Part shown: positions 1-9,964 of the stretch, piece after piece
Layout of the letters: the number at the start of each line of letters is the position of its first letter
Numbering within the stretch: position 1 is the stretch's first letter
DNA from: Onchidella celtica
Taxonomy: Eukaryota; Mollusca; Gastropoda; Systellommatophora; Onchidiidae
NCBI GenBank assembly: GCA_963931925.1
Contig: OZ007582.1
Location: forward strand, 30,829,929-30,893,928
Direction: 5' to 3'
Length of the DNA: 64,000 nucleotides
Program-made: the position numbers and the translations under genes
Notes under the pieces: generated by a model
The model's input: only the letters and a program-made list of their open reading frames with translations
Told to the model about the DNA's origin: nothing
The model's database searches: none

Positions 1-100
1 CATTTTTATCATTTCGGTGCCATTTTTCTGAAGGGCTGATCAATCCATTTTGAAATAAATGGTTGGTTATTTATTTATTTAGTGACCTTTTCTTTCTTAG

Positions 101-147
101 GAAGTATCGTCTGAACGTCCCGTCAGTTACCGTGGAATGTCCCCAAA
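101..147 (+). CDS. candidate isolated coding exon (unidentified)
   Basis: A 47 bp segment is bounded by a pyrimidine-rich acceptor (TTTTCTTTCTTAG) and a strong donor (GTGAGT). All but one frame is open; one frame reads KYRLNVPSVTVECPQ and another EVSSERPVSYRGMSP. I do not recognise either. The next 200 bp is a MITE, which fits an intron. If real, it is an internal exon of a plus-strand gene starting left of the window. A chance pair of splice-like signals is the main alternative. Confidence 0.25.
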
Positions 148-195
148 GTGAGTACACAGTATACAAAAAGATCCACGAAGTCGTGCATCTGTTAA

Positions 196-401
196 CCCTT
201 TCAGTATTTAAACAACATTACTGTTAACTCTTTATTGCTGCACCAATTACAGGTTTTGTTCCTCCATTACTGGCTTTTAAATATAGATCAATAGCCTGAT
301 TAAGATTCATTTTCACCATTGAAAATAACCGAAATACGTGAATCTTAACAAAAACTGGACCTGGGGAAAATCTAGCTTTCACGGTGTCAGTATTCAAAGG
401 G
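196..401. mobile_element. TTAA-flanked MITE, family A, copy 1
   Basis: This 206 bp non-coding element starts CCCTTTCAGTATT and ends AGTATTCAAAGGG, which are inverted repeats. It is preceded by TTAA (192-195) and followed by TAAA (402-405). It aligns over its whole length with 6640-6844 and 39071-39278. TTAA duplication and CCC-starting ends suggest piggyBac-type (or Kolobok-type) mobilisation. Confidence 0.7.
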
Positions 402-540
402 TAAAGTTCGATGTTTCAATCCGAGCTAAACAAGGAAATCACCAACACGACATACACAAACAACAGTTTATCCATACAATTGAGCTTAACATTATAATTT
501 AAATACACTATACAGTTAAGATTTCTATGAAAAGTCCCTG

Positions 541-640
541 CGCCCCATTCTGAAGTCCCACACCCAACCAAAATACTGCCACCCCCCACCTTCAGAAACA
601 CTGTCATAGACCGAAATAGACTTGTGCTAAATCCCACGTC
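541..640. repeat. fragment of a hAT-like repeat
   Basis: The segment with CGCCCCATTCTGAAGTCCCA and then AGAAACACTGTCATAGACC resembles the right part of the hAT-like element at 26377-26597, and an inverted stretch near 37680-37735. No ends or target duplication are visible. The stretch 402-540 shows nothing recognisable. Confidence 0.35.
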
Positions 641-1020
641 CCCAAATGAAAACAAAAAATGGACAGCCACTCCCATCCTTCCAATTTAAATCCCCCCCCC
701 CCACCCCCTCCCATCTTATCAACATCAAGTGTTAAGATCCATTTCTAAGAAAGAAGGCTTGAGCCGCGCTACTTGGTCAGCTCTCGACCTCCTACCCTAC
801 CCCTTTCCCCTGCCAATCTGTCTATTCACAGCTCTCGACGACCCTCATCATGTTCGTGTAACGTGCTCACACACTCTCTACTGGATGTGATAGGGGGTCA
901 TCCATAAAGTCTGTATCCTCCATTTTGGCGATTTTTGACCACCCCTATGTAGGCTTTTCACACGCTTCGTTTCAGCTTTTCTGCTCCCACCTCCTCCCCC
1001 TTTGTATGAGTGTGTGTCGA

Positions 1021-1180
1021 AAGGGGGGGGGAGAGGGGAGAGAGAGGGAGGGAGACAGAGAGGAGGAGAAAGAGAGGGGGGGGGGAGAACGAGAGGAAAA
1101 GAGGGGGAGAGAGTAAGGGAGAGCGAGAGAGATGGGGAGTGGGAGAGATAGAGAGAAAGAGAGAGAGAGAAAAGAGAGAA

Positions 1181-1213
<33 letters not shown>

Positions 1214-1312
1214 AAAGAGAGAAAGAGAGAGAGAGAGAAAGAGTGAAAGAGAGAGAGAGAGAGAAAGAGAGAAAGAAAGAGCGATGGAGAGAGAGAGAGA
1301 GAGAACGGCCAT
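1021..1312. repeat. long purine tract (GA/GGA-rich)
   Basis: About 290 bp are almost pure purine on the plus strand, dominated by AGAG with G runs and occasional AAAG. Open frames on both strands (Arg/Glu-rich or Ser/Leu-rich) are artefacts of this composition. The flanking 641-1020 holds C runs but no gene. Confidence 0.9.
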
Positions 1313-2645
1313 AAGAATGGTGAATGTCCATAAAAAGGCTTTAATATTCTAATCCTTTAAGTGGCACCTTGCATGGACTCAGTTTGGCCGATTCTTCAGA
1401 AACACAAAATTGCTTTCTTTAACCGGGACATTAGAATGCTGAATGTCCATGACAAGGCCCTGATATGCTGAAACTAAGTGACCCTTTGTACGGACTATGT
1501 GGCTGTTTCATTTGAGAAATGTGTTTGATTTCTACATAAACCAACGACTGACTTTTTAATTCTTGTTGCTGTTGTTTTTTTAATTCGTTGTCATTAGTCA
1601 AAAAAACCTACGTATGCTCCACAGAACTCCCTCCCCGTCTTGCTCCAAAAATTCTTTTCATGCCCTGGGTGAGGTGACCCTCGCCCCCACCCCATCCATT
1701 CCTTTCCGTACGTACATATTTTACGGAAGGTCCCAGACCTCATAGATCGGCAGATTTCCTCCCTGACCCTGTTAGTGTTAGATTGGCTGGGGTTCTTTCC
1801 CGTCGTGACATCGAGTGTCTACCGTAAGAACTGATTTCTATGCATTGATATCTCTAAACTCAACTTGCAAAAACCACCGCTATCATCATCATCATCAATA
1901 CCACTGTCACGAGTGGAGTGAGCGATAGTTAATAATTACGGGAGGAAAGGAGGAGAGTAGAATTAACGCACGTAGACAGGTAGGGAAAAGCGTGCCTGTT
2001 ATGAGTGGTGGGGGGTCTGAAGGAGGCGAGGGCGCTGTATTACTATCACTGCAAGTTAGAACGTCCTAAAGAGCGGACGCAAGAGAAAGCCCAGTGGGCG
2101 AACATAAGGGGAGCAGTCGGAAGACTAGTGAGAGAGTTTTTTCCAGTGATGACTGGTAGGTGAAACGATGATTGATAATTATGATTGATGTATTATATTC
2201 GTCTTATTACCATGATGTAAATAAGTATATGTGAGGAATGTGGAAGGCCTTGATATTGGATATAGCAATGTGCGCCATGAGCGATAGATGAAAGTTGAGT
2301 TCATGGATTTGTAGCACGAGTGAGTATTGTGTACTACAATGGAGGTGTGTTACCGTAAGATGTTTGGTGAGTGAAATGTGAACTATTGTGTGTACGCTTC
2401 ATGGGTTGTAAGGAGAGGTGGAGTGAATAGAAGTGGTATGGTGTTATACCAATGTAATGTTATTCTTGTAGGTGTCGGGGAGGGGCCAAAGAGCCACCTC
2501 GGTGAGCACAGGGGATAGGCCAGCATAGGGCCGGAGGCCACACATAGGCCAAGAGGGAGGCTGTCGGTGCAGGAGTGTAGAGGCACATAAAGCCGTGGCA
2601 GTCAGGCCACGGACAGGGACGTAGATATGAGCGTGAATGTGCTAA
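1313..2645. other. no gene recognised
   Basis: Unique-looking sequence with a short ATC run near 1880. No open frame with coding character, RNA gene or clear element boundary was found on either strand. Confidence 0.5.
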
Positions 2646-2830
2646 TTGAAATGATAATGTACTATTGCCATGTTAATGGGCTATTGAAATGATAATGTAC
2701 TATTGCCATGTTGAGGGGCTATTGAAATGATAATGTACTATTGCCATGTTGATGGGCTATTGAAATGATAATGTGTTATTGCCCTGCTGAGGTGCTAGTG
2801 GAATGCTAAGGTGTTATGGCAATAGGAAGG
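2646..2830. repeat. 38 bp minisatellite, about 4-5 units
   Basis: Head-to-tail copies of a 38 bp unit (core GAAATGATAATGTACTATTG) start near 2646, 2684, 2722 and 2760. The first three are almost identical and the fourth is degraded. Sequence decays gradually towards 2870. Confidence 0.85.
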
Positions 2831-2870
2831 TGATATTGAGAGACTGCGGTGCCAGTGAATTATTAATGTG

Positions 2871-3444
2871 CTATTAAGACCCTGAGGGGAGAGGCTGAGG
2901 CCGAAGTGTCTTTAGGAAGTAACTACCGGGTTGTGGATCCGAGGAAGAGTGCATGTGGGAATAAGGCCGTTGTACGGCAGTTAAATTCAATAATATAATG
3001 TATGTAATTGCGCTATTATCTGTATAATTATGTTTAATAAATGTGTGAGTCTGATGGGTTGTTCTGTTAAGTGTTAAACTTGTTCGTTCGTGATTGTTGT
3101 CTTGTTATAATAATTATTACATCTCCCAGTCTGGGATTTGTGACAACCACCACCACCACCACCAACACCAACACCAGTAGCAACAGCAACCGCTCGATGA
3201 CCCTGGCGGTCCAAACTACGGGCTGCCACTTGTCCGGACTATTGATTGGCCATCAAGTTATCTAGGCCAGCATCATCATAAGGAGTGTTTCCTATGCTAT
3301 AATTGTCAAGTCTCACACTCTTTGATCTTCCTTGAACATTACTTTTATCCCTTCAGTGGAGAACAAGGCAGGCTTGAACACTACAATGTGATATAGCAAT
3401 CAGCTAAATAAATGCTGTTTTTGAAATGGGACCATCAAATACTG
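2871..3444. other. no gene recognised; short CAC run
   Basis: The stretch holds a short (CAC)n/(AAC)n run at about 3149-3185 and an AATAAA hexamer near 3037, but no supported gene. Confidence 0.4.
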
Positions 3445-3731
3445 TGTTTAGGTCTTTATTTTAGGAGGATCGCTGCCCTTGGCATTTACTCACGTGTTCT
3501 TGTTTCTGTGTGTTTTTTGTGGTAGGGATTAGTTTGTTAGAATTTTGCCCGGGCAGCGGCCTTGTTCGGCCTGCCCTTCTCGACTTTCAGCTGCCAACGT
3601 ATTTTTAACGCGCTCAACGTGCAAACTCCGAGTTTTTCGTCCTTATCCGAGCAGACTAGGTGCTCGATCCTACCTACCACAGGATCAGGGACAGGAAAAT
3701 ATGAGAAAAATCCCAAAATTCCAACATAAAT
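3445..3731 (-). mobile_element. tRNA-derived SINE, 5'-truncated, tail type A
   Basis: Read on the minus strand this matches the body of the SINEs at 20688 and 23523: the shared segment about bracketed TAGTCTGCTCGGATAAGGAC, the GGCCGCTGCCCGGGCAAAAT block, and a tail ending in TAAAATAAAGACCTAA. The tRNA-like head is missing, as expected for 5' truncation. The 100-residue minus-strand frame inside it is a shadow of the SINE. Confidence 0.8.
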
Positions 3732-3949
3732 AGTCAATGTGTGCAAAAGTCTTACTTTGTGAAAGCAAAAATTTGTTCTCCAGTGATAAAAGTATGTGCG
3801 CACCAAATCGTCGGCGGTGTAATTCTGTAACCGTCTCAATGCATTTCACAAAAATTTACAAGAGAAAAAAAAACGACAACTCCTTCATGGACGGAATTGG
3901 GACATTTTTTAAACACACTCACGAAATCATATCTCCAAAACGATGACAG

Positions 3950-4170
3950 ACATTTTTGTTAGGGCTTCTAGCACACGTTGTAGATTCATTTTGGAACAAG
4001 AAAGATTGGTCCACAAAAAGGGGAATTAGAGAATTACACCGAGGAAATGCTTGTCTGAATGTAAACTTGAAGTAACAAGGCAAATTAATTTGACACAGCA
4101 CATTTCTCATGACTACAAAAACTCTATTGGCATGTTTCAATTTATGCAACACACAAATTGACAACATTCT
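3950..4170. repeat. dispersed repeat shared with 62675-62775
   Basis: About 75 bp around AGATTGGTCCACAAAAAG, followed by a GAGAATTA-ACCGA block, recurs near 62690-62760 inside an NKTR-like intron. Element ends are not visible. Confidence 0.5.
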
Positions 4171-4414
4171 GCGAAGAAACACATTTAGTTAGATATTGTT
4201 CTTTACTTGGAAAACTACTTAAGAGATTATTTTCAATAATGTTTTATTTTCAATCCTATTATAATGAAGCTAAAGGGTGAACATGTAAGCATTCAAAACG
4301 TGTGACTGAGTGATCAAAAATTACGAAACTTTGTGCACTGATCCAGTCTTAAACGATAAATTACGTGGACACAGCCATTTTGGACAAAAGTCAGTCTTTA
4401 TTATTATTATTTAA

Positions 4415-4873
4415 CAGGGTTCATACAAAGTCTTGAAAACTAATTTTAAAGGACTTTTTAAGGACTTCCTAAGGACCCATAGTAAACAAATTACGGACCT
4501 GTGTGCCTATGACCAAGAAATATTACAATCATGTTGTAGGCAACGCAGCACTCAAAAATCAGGGACCCGTGTGGAAGAAATATTACAACTAAACAAGTGG
4601 TGTGCAGCACTCATCGAAACGGGATGTTTCTGTATCCAGAGTCCAAACATAGTAAATTCACTTTGAAAAGTTCAGTTATTCCTTGTTCAAAGTACCAATT
4701 ATCCAGTGTGCAATTGGAAAATTTTAATCTCAAACGTTTCAATGGAGACACACAAATTTTAAGGACTTTGACATCATTTTCAGAATTTCAGGACTTTTTG
4801 AGTACATGTACTTATTTTTTCTTTTATGAAAATTAAGGACTTTAAGGACTTTCAAGGACCCGTGTGAACCTTG
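4415..4873. mobile_element. hAT-like non-autonomous TIR element
   Basis: The ends are inverted: the left begins CAGGGTTCATAC and the right ends GTGTGAACCTTG. Subterminal AAGGACTTT motifs repeat in both halves. ATTTAA flanks both sides (4409-4414 and 4874-4879). No transposase is encoded. The CAG start fits hAT, although an exact 8 bp duplication is not seen. Confidence 0.6.
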
Positions 4874-4879
4874 ATTTAA

Positions 4880-5408
4880 CTACAACTTTTTTGAGCCGCA
4901 AAGAAAGAGATGTATTTTCGCCGAGTAGAATCAAAAAGTGTGATCGGAAATTTCGTTCTTTGCCCATGTTTACGCGCTGCTGGCAGAAAATCAACAGTAA
5001 TAACAAACATCTCTGTATTCCCGAAGTCGAGGGGCTAACTAGTAAGCATAATTATTAATTTCTACATTGTTTTTTGGGTAACTAACCTTTTGTGCCTGTA
5101 TTAATTTCCACCATGCCCTGCTTGCCAAACGTATGTGCGCGAGTATATATGCGCTCAGCTTAAGAGAACTGTTCACGACCCACACTTGGAGCGATACCGC
5201 TATACACAATGATACACTAGAGGGAATTACAGGTCAGAGATCTCATTAGTGCTAATTCAGCTGACCATCGACTATGGAGAATACTCACAAGAGGGCACTC
5301 TGTGGGATTTTCTCGTATTGGTACTCGTAGTGAGCACTCGGTTGGTGATGCTCTTTTGCGTATCATGTCTGGTTCTCGGAGTTCTCACCTCTCTCTCTCC
5401 ACTGGTGG
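4880..5408. other. no gene recognised
   Basis: Unique-looking sequence between a hAT-like element and a GA tract. No coding or RNA signal was found. Confidence 0.4.
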
Positions 5409-5537
<129 letters not shown>

Positions 5538-5681
5538 GAGAGAGGAGGTAGACAAAGTATGTTCCGGTACGTGAGAGAGATAGACATTATGCCGAGCTGC
5601 AGGGCTGGGCAAGGTGACAGACACACGGCGGCGGGGAGAGGGGGGGGGGGGGGGGGGAGTTCGAGTTTAAGTTTGGACAAA

Positions 5682-5861
5682 CGAAGAGCATATCCGTACA
5701 ACATGTTGTGCACACAATTCGATGACGTGGGCTGGGGTAGCTCTACCTGATTGGTCTAAAATGTAAGCGCTCTTCTATTGAATGAAAAAGATTCATTCAC
5801 ATTGTGTGTTCTACGTCATCGAATTGTGCGCACAACATGTTGTACGGATATGCGCTTCCAC
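5682..5861. mobile_element. palindromic MITE with 9 bp target duplication (Mutator-like)
   Basis: Two ~46 bp arms (about 5685-5730 and 5813-5858) are near-perfect inverted repeats sharing CATATCCGTACAACATGTTG. TTGGACAAA flanks both ends exactly (5673-5681 and 5862-5870). Nine-base duplication with long TIRs is typical of Mutator-like elements. It sits inside a copy of the ~150 bp repeat; removing it and one duplication rejoins that copy. A 17 bp G run precedes the site (5641-5657). Confidence 0.8.
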
Positions 5862-5975
5862 TTGGACAAAACATGTCGACACGATAACGGTCATATTGTG
5901 CTAGGAAGACGCAAGCCGGCAGGGGCTAATGGCAGAATGATAGGACAGGAGACTGCGAGACACAATGGCCTACCA
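5862..5975 (+). repeat. copy of ~150 bp dispersed repeat (family C)
   Basis: GTCGACACGATAACGGTCAT followed by TTGTGCTAGGAAG matches the units of the array at 19727-20680 and copies at 17750 and 45320. Its left part (5655-5681) is split off by the palindromic MITE. Confidence 0.7.
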
Positions 5976-5999
5976 GTCACGCCCGCCAACCACCAGTCA

Positions 6000-6290
6000 A
6001 GAGAGAGAAAGAGTGTGAGAATGAAAGAGAGAGAGACAGTATGTGAGAGAAAAAGAGAGAGACTGAAAAGAGAGAGAGGGAAAGAGAGGCAGGGAGAGAA
6101 CCCAAAAAGTCTGAAAAAAAAAAAGAGAAAGAGAGAGAGACAAGGGGACAGAGAAAAAGAGGGAAAGAAAAAGGAGAAAGAGAGAGAGAGTGAAAGAGAG
6201 ACAGACAGAAAAGAGAAAGAGAGAATGAAAAAGACAGTCACTCACATACTCCCAGAGGGAGACAGAGAGAGAATGCATCTTTTAGCGCCC
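6000..6290. repeat. GA-rich purine tract
   Basis: Impure GA/GAAA repeats on the plus strand with an A run near 6115. The 198-residue frame at 5778-6374 is mostly Arg/Glu/Lys from this tract and is not supported as a gene. Confidence 0.85.
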
Positions 6291-6581
6291 CAGAGAGACA
6301 ATAAGTCGCGCCGAGGGAGGGCTGGATATGTGGGTATGAAAGTGTCCAATAATCAAATATTCACAGCTAAATGACCGCTACTCACAACTTCCCATCAGCC
6401 ACAGTGGGAGCTCTGGCAAGTCCAGCGGCTTAGCGACTACACCAGCCATCAATATTCATAGTGTCCGGGGGTTGTTTGTCACCTGCTAGGTAGTGGCAAA
6501 CTTACAAATTAATTGCATGGTTACGCAAAATCTTGCTAGTCGCTTGTTGCTAAACGGAGAGAATGGAATTATATGTTGTGT

Positions 6582-6618
6582 ATATGTGTGTGTGTGTGTG
6601 TGCGTGCGCGCGCGCGCG
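6582..6618. repeat. alternating purine-pyrimidine tract (GT)n(GC)n
   Basis: A GT run passes directly into a GC run, giving about 36 bp of strict alternation that favours Z-DNA. Confidence 0.8.
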
Positions 6619-6639
6619 GGAGGGGAGGAAGATCCTTGA

Positions 6640-6844
6640 CCCTTTAAGTACTGATGCTGTGAAAGCTTGATTTTCACGAATCCAGTTTATACTGAGATGC
6701 ACTTATTTCAGTTGTTTTCAATGGTAAATATGAATCTAAATCACTCCACTGATCTGCATTTAAAAGCTAGAAATGGAAGAACAAAACCTGAAAGTGGTGG
6801 AGCAATAAAGAGTTTACTGCCATGCTATTTCCGTATTGAAAGTG
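6640..6844. mobile_element. TTAA-flanked MITE, family A, copy 2
   Basis: This starts CCCTTTAAGTACTGATGC and ends CCGTATTGAAAGTG, with TTGA on the left and TTAA on the right (6845-6848). It aligns with 196-401 and 39071-39278, including an internal AAAACCTG block. It carries no transposase. Confidence 0.75.
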
Positions 6845-7009
6845 TTAAAGCTTCTACCGCCCAGCGTACAACATTTGAGGATGAGTCACCTGGAGCTAGT
6901 GCTGTAACTTTGATACATTAATTCGCTCTTTCTGTTTTATTAACTAATATTTGTTTTTCCAACTAGATGAAGTAGCCGGCATTATCCGGGATAACCCTGT
7001 GAACCCACC

Positions 7010-7012
<3 letters not shown>

Positions 7013-7055
<43 letters not shown>

Positions 7056-7059
7056 TCTC

Positions 7060-7103
<44 letters not shown>

Positions 7104-7105
7104 CT
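7013..7105. repeat. (CT)n microsatellite
   Basis: A CT dinucleotide run of about 90 bp with rare CCC or TA interruptions. Confidence 0.95.
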
Positions 7106-7206
7106 AGAAAGATTCCCACATTTTACAGTCTTTACAGATTTCATGCGCACCAGAGCACTCAGCATTCATTCCTGGTAGGGCAATTGCGTATTAATTGAAC
7201 GCGTAT

Positions 7207-7537
7207 CAGAGAGTATAGATGTAGAGAGGGTTCACTTCCGCCAAATCGCGAAACTAGGTCGCTGCGGTAAACAAGAAATTGAAGAATTGAAAGAGACCTT
7301 CTTCGCCAAAGATAGTGCGCATATCTGTTTAGTGTGGTTTGTTCACATTTTTGGGCTGACTGAAACTATTCAGATCCGTTTGTAAGTTCTTACACCCCAT
7401 GGAAATGCACAAACCGGTTTTGTTTACCGCAGCGACCTACTTTCCGCTCCATGCTAACAATGGTTTCGCGGAGCCTTCCCTGTCTCGCAGTGCAAACTGA
7501 CCAATAGTGAACCCTCTCCAAACATCTATACTCTCTG
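7207..7537. mobile_element. TIR element with 7 bp target duplication, copy 1
   Basis: This 331 bp element has ~30 bp TIRs beginning CAGAGAGTATAGATGT and ending with the complement, and a second inner inverted block (GGTCGCTGCGGTAAACAA and complement). CGCGTAT is duplicated exactly at 7200-7206 and 7538-7544. A second copy at 21115-21439 also has a 7 bp duplication. CA...TG ends with a 7 bp duplication fit P-type elements better than hAT (8 bp) or Mutator (9 bp), but the superfamily is an inference. No intact frame is present. Confidence 0.85.
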
Positions 7538-7544
7538 CGCGTAT

Positions 7545-8071
7545 TAATATATATCGCTTCCGGTGCCACGGGCTTACTACAGGGAGCCAAAGCAAAGACC
7601 ATTGCATTGTATTTCACATTTTTTACAAATATTTATTTAAAAATACCCAAACCTTAAATCAACACAATCGGTCGATACAAAAACCGATTGGGCTCGATTA
7701 GTTGACAAATAAGAAAATTAAGTTTATGATTTTTGAAACTGTCATTTAAGCTGGAGAGTCGAGCAAACAAAAGGGCCAAAATTGCGTACTTTTTCGATGA
7801 CCGTCGTCCAGAGGTTGTGGCGTCAATGGTAGACGTTGTGAGAAACAGTGGTGTTATATTTTGTGTTGTGAAGAGAGTGGTGCTAATAAATACAGTTGTC
7901 GAAAAAACATCAAATATACGCTGAAAATTTCAAAAGTGCTAATTGCAGCGTAATGTTATTTTGATAGCTGGCTCGCATTACGAATGTGTAAAAAGATTAC
8001 TTTAAACAGTGCTTCTTATTTAGAATGAGTGTGGCAACACCATCGATTTTTCTCGAAAATCACGCGTTGGA
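7545..8071. other. no gene recognised
   Basis: AT-rich sequence. The open frame at 7733-7924 has no recognisable domain. Confidence 0.4.
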
Positions 8072-8462
8072 TGTATCGCAATCTTAGTTCTCGTTTGTTC
8101 TTTTTCCATTTTCTGAAAAACTGGAGATCTTTTAGTATGTAGAAGAGGTACATAACAAATGCATACTTTGACAGATGTGAAGAAATACTTCTTTAAAAAA
8201 AAAAAAAAAAACCACACAGAAAAACTGTGGGCTCGCAGCAAGGCTTAAAGCAAAGTCAAAAATTGACAAAAAGAAAAAGTTGTATGTACCATGAGGGTTT
8301 GCCACATACAACCTTTTCTTTTTGCCAATTTTTGACTTTGACAGATGTGGCACTTATCAAGCTGTTTGACAGTTTCGATTTATTCTAATTCCTTATCACA
8401 ATACTAAAGCTGCAAACGTTATCACAAAAAGTGGAGTTGGAACAAACATGAACTAACGTCGT
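8072..8462. mobile_element. CTTAG-TIR MITE, copy 1 (interrupted)
   Basis: The left end, ATCGCAATCTTAGTTCTCGT, is inverted relative to the right end near 8440-8462. The body is shared with copies at 12700, 24405, 25028 and 44216 (CTCCAGTTTTTCAGAAAATG and TAATTCCTTATCA-type blocks). It is interrupted by a 156 bp insertion at 8180-8335. Confidence 0.7.
8180..8335. mobile_element. hairpin-forming insertion with 14 bp duplication
   Basis: CTTTGACAGATGTG occurs at 8166-8179 and 8336-8349, so the intervening segment looks inserted into the MITE. It has an A run, a small CACAGAAAAACTGTG hairpin and a 37 bp near-perfect inverted repeat (about 8251-8287 and 8303-8339) containing AAGTTGTATGT. Related sequence occurs at 19434-19665 and 40870-41098. 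Long duplication and A run suggest retroposition. Confidence 0.65.
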
Positions 8463-9702
8463 AAAATATTTTTTTCTGTCTAATGTTAGACTAATTTTGG
8501 TGCATACAGTCTTTGTCCGTAGTTCGGTACTATTCTTCAGCCTCTGATCCCCGCTGGGTTTCGCGTTGTGGCCGGGAGTTGACAGGTCAACCCAGCTCAT
8601 GATGGATTATTGGTTTCCCTCGCCCTTCCTTCCTGCACTCTTTTATCCGGGGAGGATACATTAACAAGGGTGACAAAAGAGCGTCAGTCCGGGTTTGCTC
8701 GTGCGGCGGGCACGCGCCAGATAACCAGACACATCGCCGATCTAGTTTACAAGTGTTCCAAGTAAAGTTTTCATAAAAATTGTCTTCATGTCATCAAAGG
8801 ACTTCCTTGACATTTTGGTATGCGTGTCTTATTAATTTCAGGTCTACACTTTGTCCATAAGTAGGTGAAAATACTGAAGATTTCTATTATTTTCAGTATT
8901 TCTGGTTTAGATGTGAGCTCGAATTCTGAAGGGCAAATTTGTCAGAAAGTGGAATCTAAGGAGACAGATCACTTGTCCACTGGGATGCCGACATGCGGTG
9001 ATCAATACGTCGTAACCACGGCAGGGTTGATAAACTGAGCCGGTGTTTCAGACGAGCAACCTACCGGTATTTTATATCCCAAAATAACGCGCACTTTGGT
9101 TGATTGTTCGGTGGAGACAGTGAAACCGTTGTATCAAACGACAAAGCGTCTGCGTTTTGACGGCCCCTAAGACCAAAAAAGCAAGACTTCAACAACAACA
9201 AAAAGAAACAAAATTCATGTTTTTAAACGAAGGAGAAAATGGGGAGCAGCGTTACGACCAAAAACATTTCAAAAAAATTTTTTAAACAAACGAAGAGGAA
9301 AAAATATGAAACCCTTCTGTATGCCGACAAATCCCCTGCATTTTGAGAAGCACTACGGTCAAAAACGCAAAAAGCCAATAAAAAGGTGCAAAATGTTTTT
9401 TGTGTTTTTTTTTAACAAAGAAGAACAGCAGATTGATTGGTTCAATACCATACCTATGTCCATCGTCCCTGGACTCCAAAGCAAACTTTACAGTAGTTAT
9501 GCAAGAAGATCAGTGAGTAGAGTGTTTTTATTACTGTCTTCGGCGCCAAGCATTTTAACCCAGAGCTGCTGTTACTATAGCGAGGCATTTTGAAAGAGTT
9601 TAACTCTTCACAGCTAAAGAGTGCACATAAAATTTATTAAAATATTTTTAAAAAACACTTTTTGCTCAATATCTAAATTTCAGATTTGGGTGTCTTGGGG
9701 AT
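8463..9702. other. no gene recognised
   Basis: Unique-looking sequence. Short frames here show no domain, and no element boundaries were found. Confidence 0.4.
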
Positions 9703-9904
9703 GTATCATACCAGGCCCGGAACAACACAGCCAGCTGCTGGAACACAAAAAGTGCACACCATAATCTCCTATATTTTCTTAGTAAATCTAGGAAGATCAT
9801 ACCATACTAAGCATGGTCAGACACAGTCAGCTTCTGCCACTATCTCTTGGGTGTACATTTTGCTGGCAGCAACTGACTGTGACGTTCCAGGCTTAGTATG
9901 ATAC
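9703..9904. mobile_element. TIR element with a third internal end module
   Basis: The left end GTATCATACCAGGCCCGGAA is inverted at the right (TTCCAGGCTTAGTATGATAC) and similarity continues for about 60 bp. A further copy of the end module, in the left orientation, lies at about 9795-9838. No clear target duplication was found. Confidence 0.6.
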
Positions 9905-9964
9905 CACCCCCTCCCCCTCCCTCCCAGCCTCCTTACGCATGATAAAAAACTAAGCCCCAACTTC

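Noticed and set aside
878-1331. Several 60-144 residue Ser/Leu or Arg/Glu frames
   Set aside because: They are read through a pure purine/pyrimidine tract; no complexity, no domain, open in several frames on both strands.
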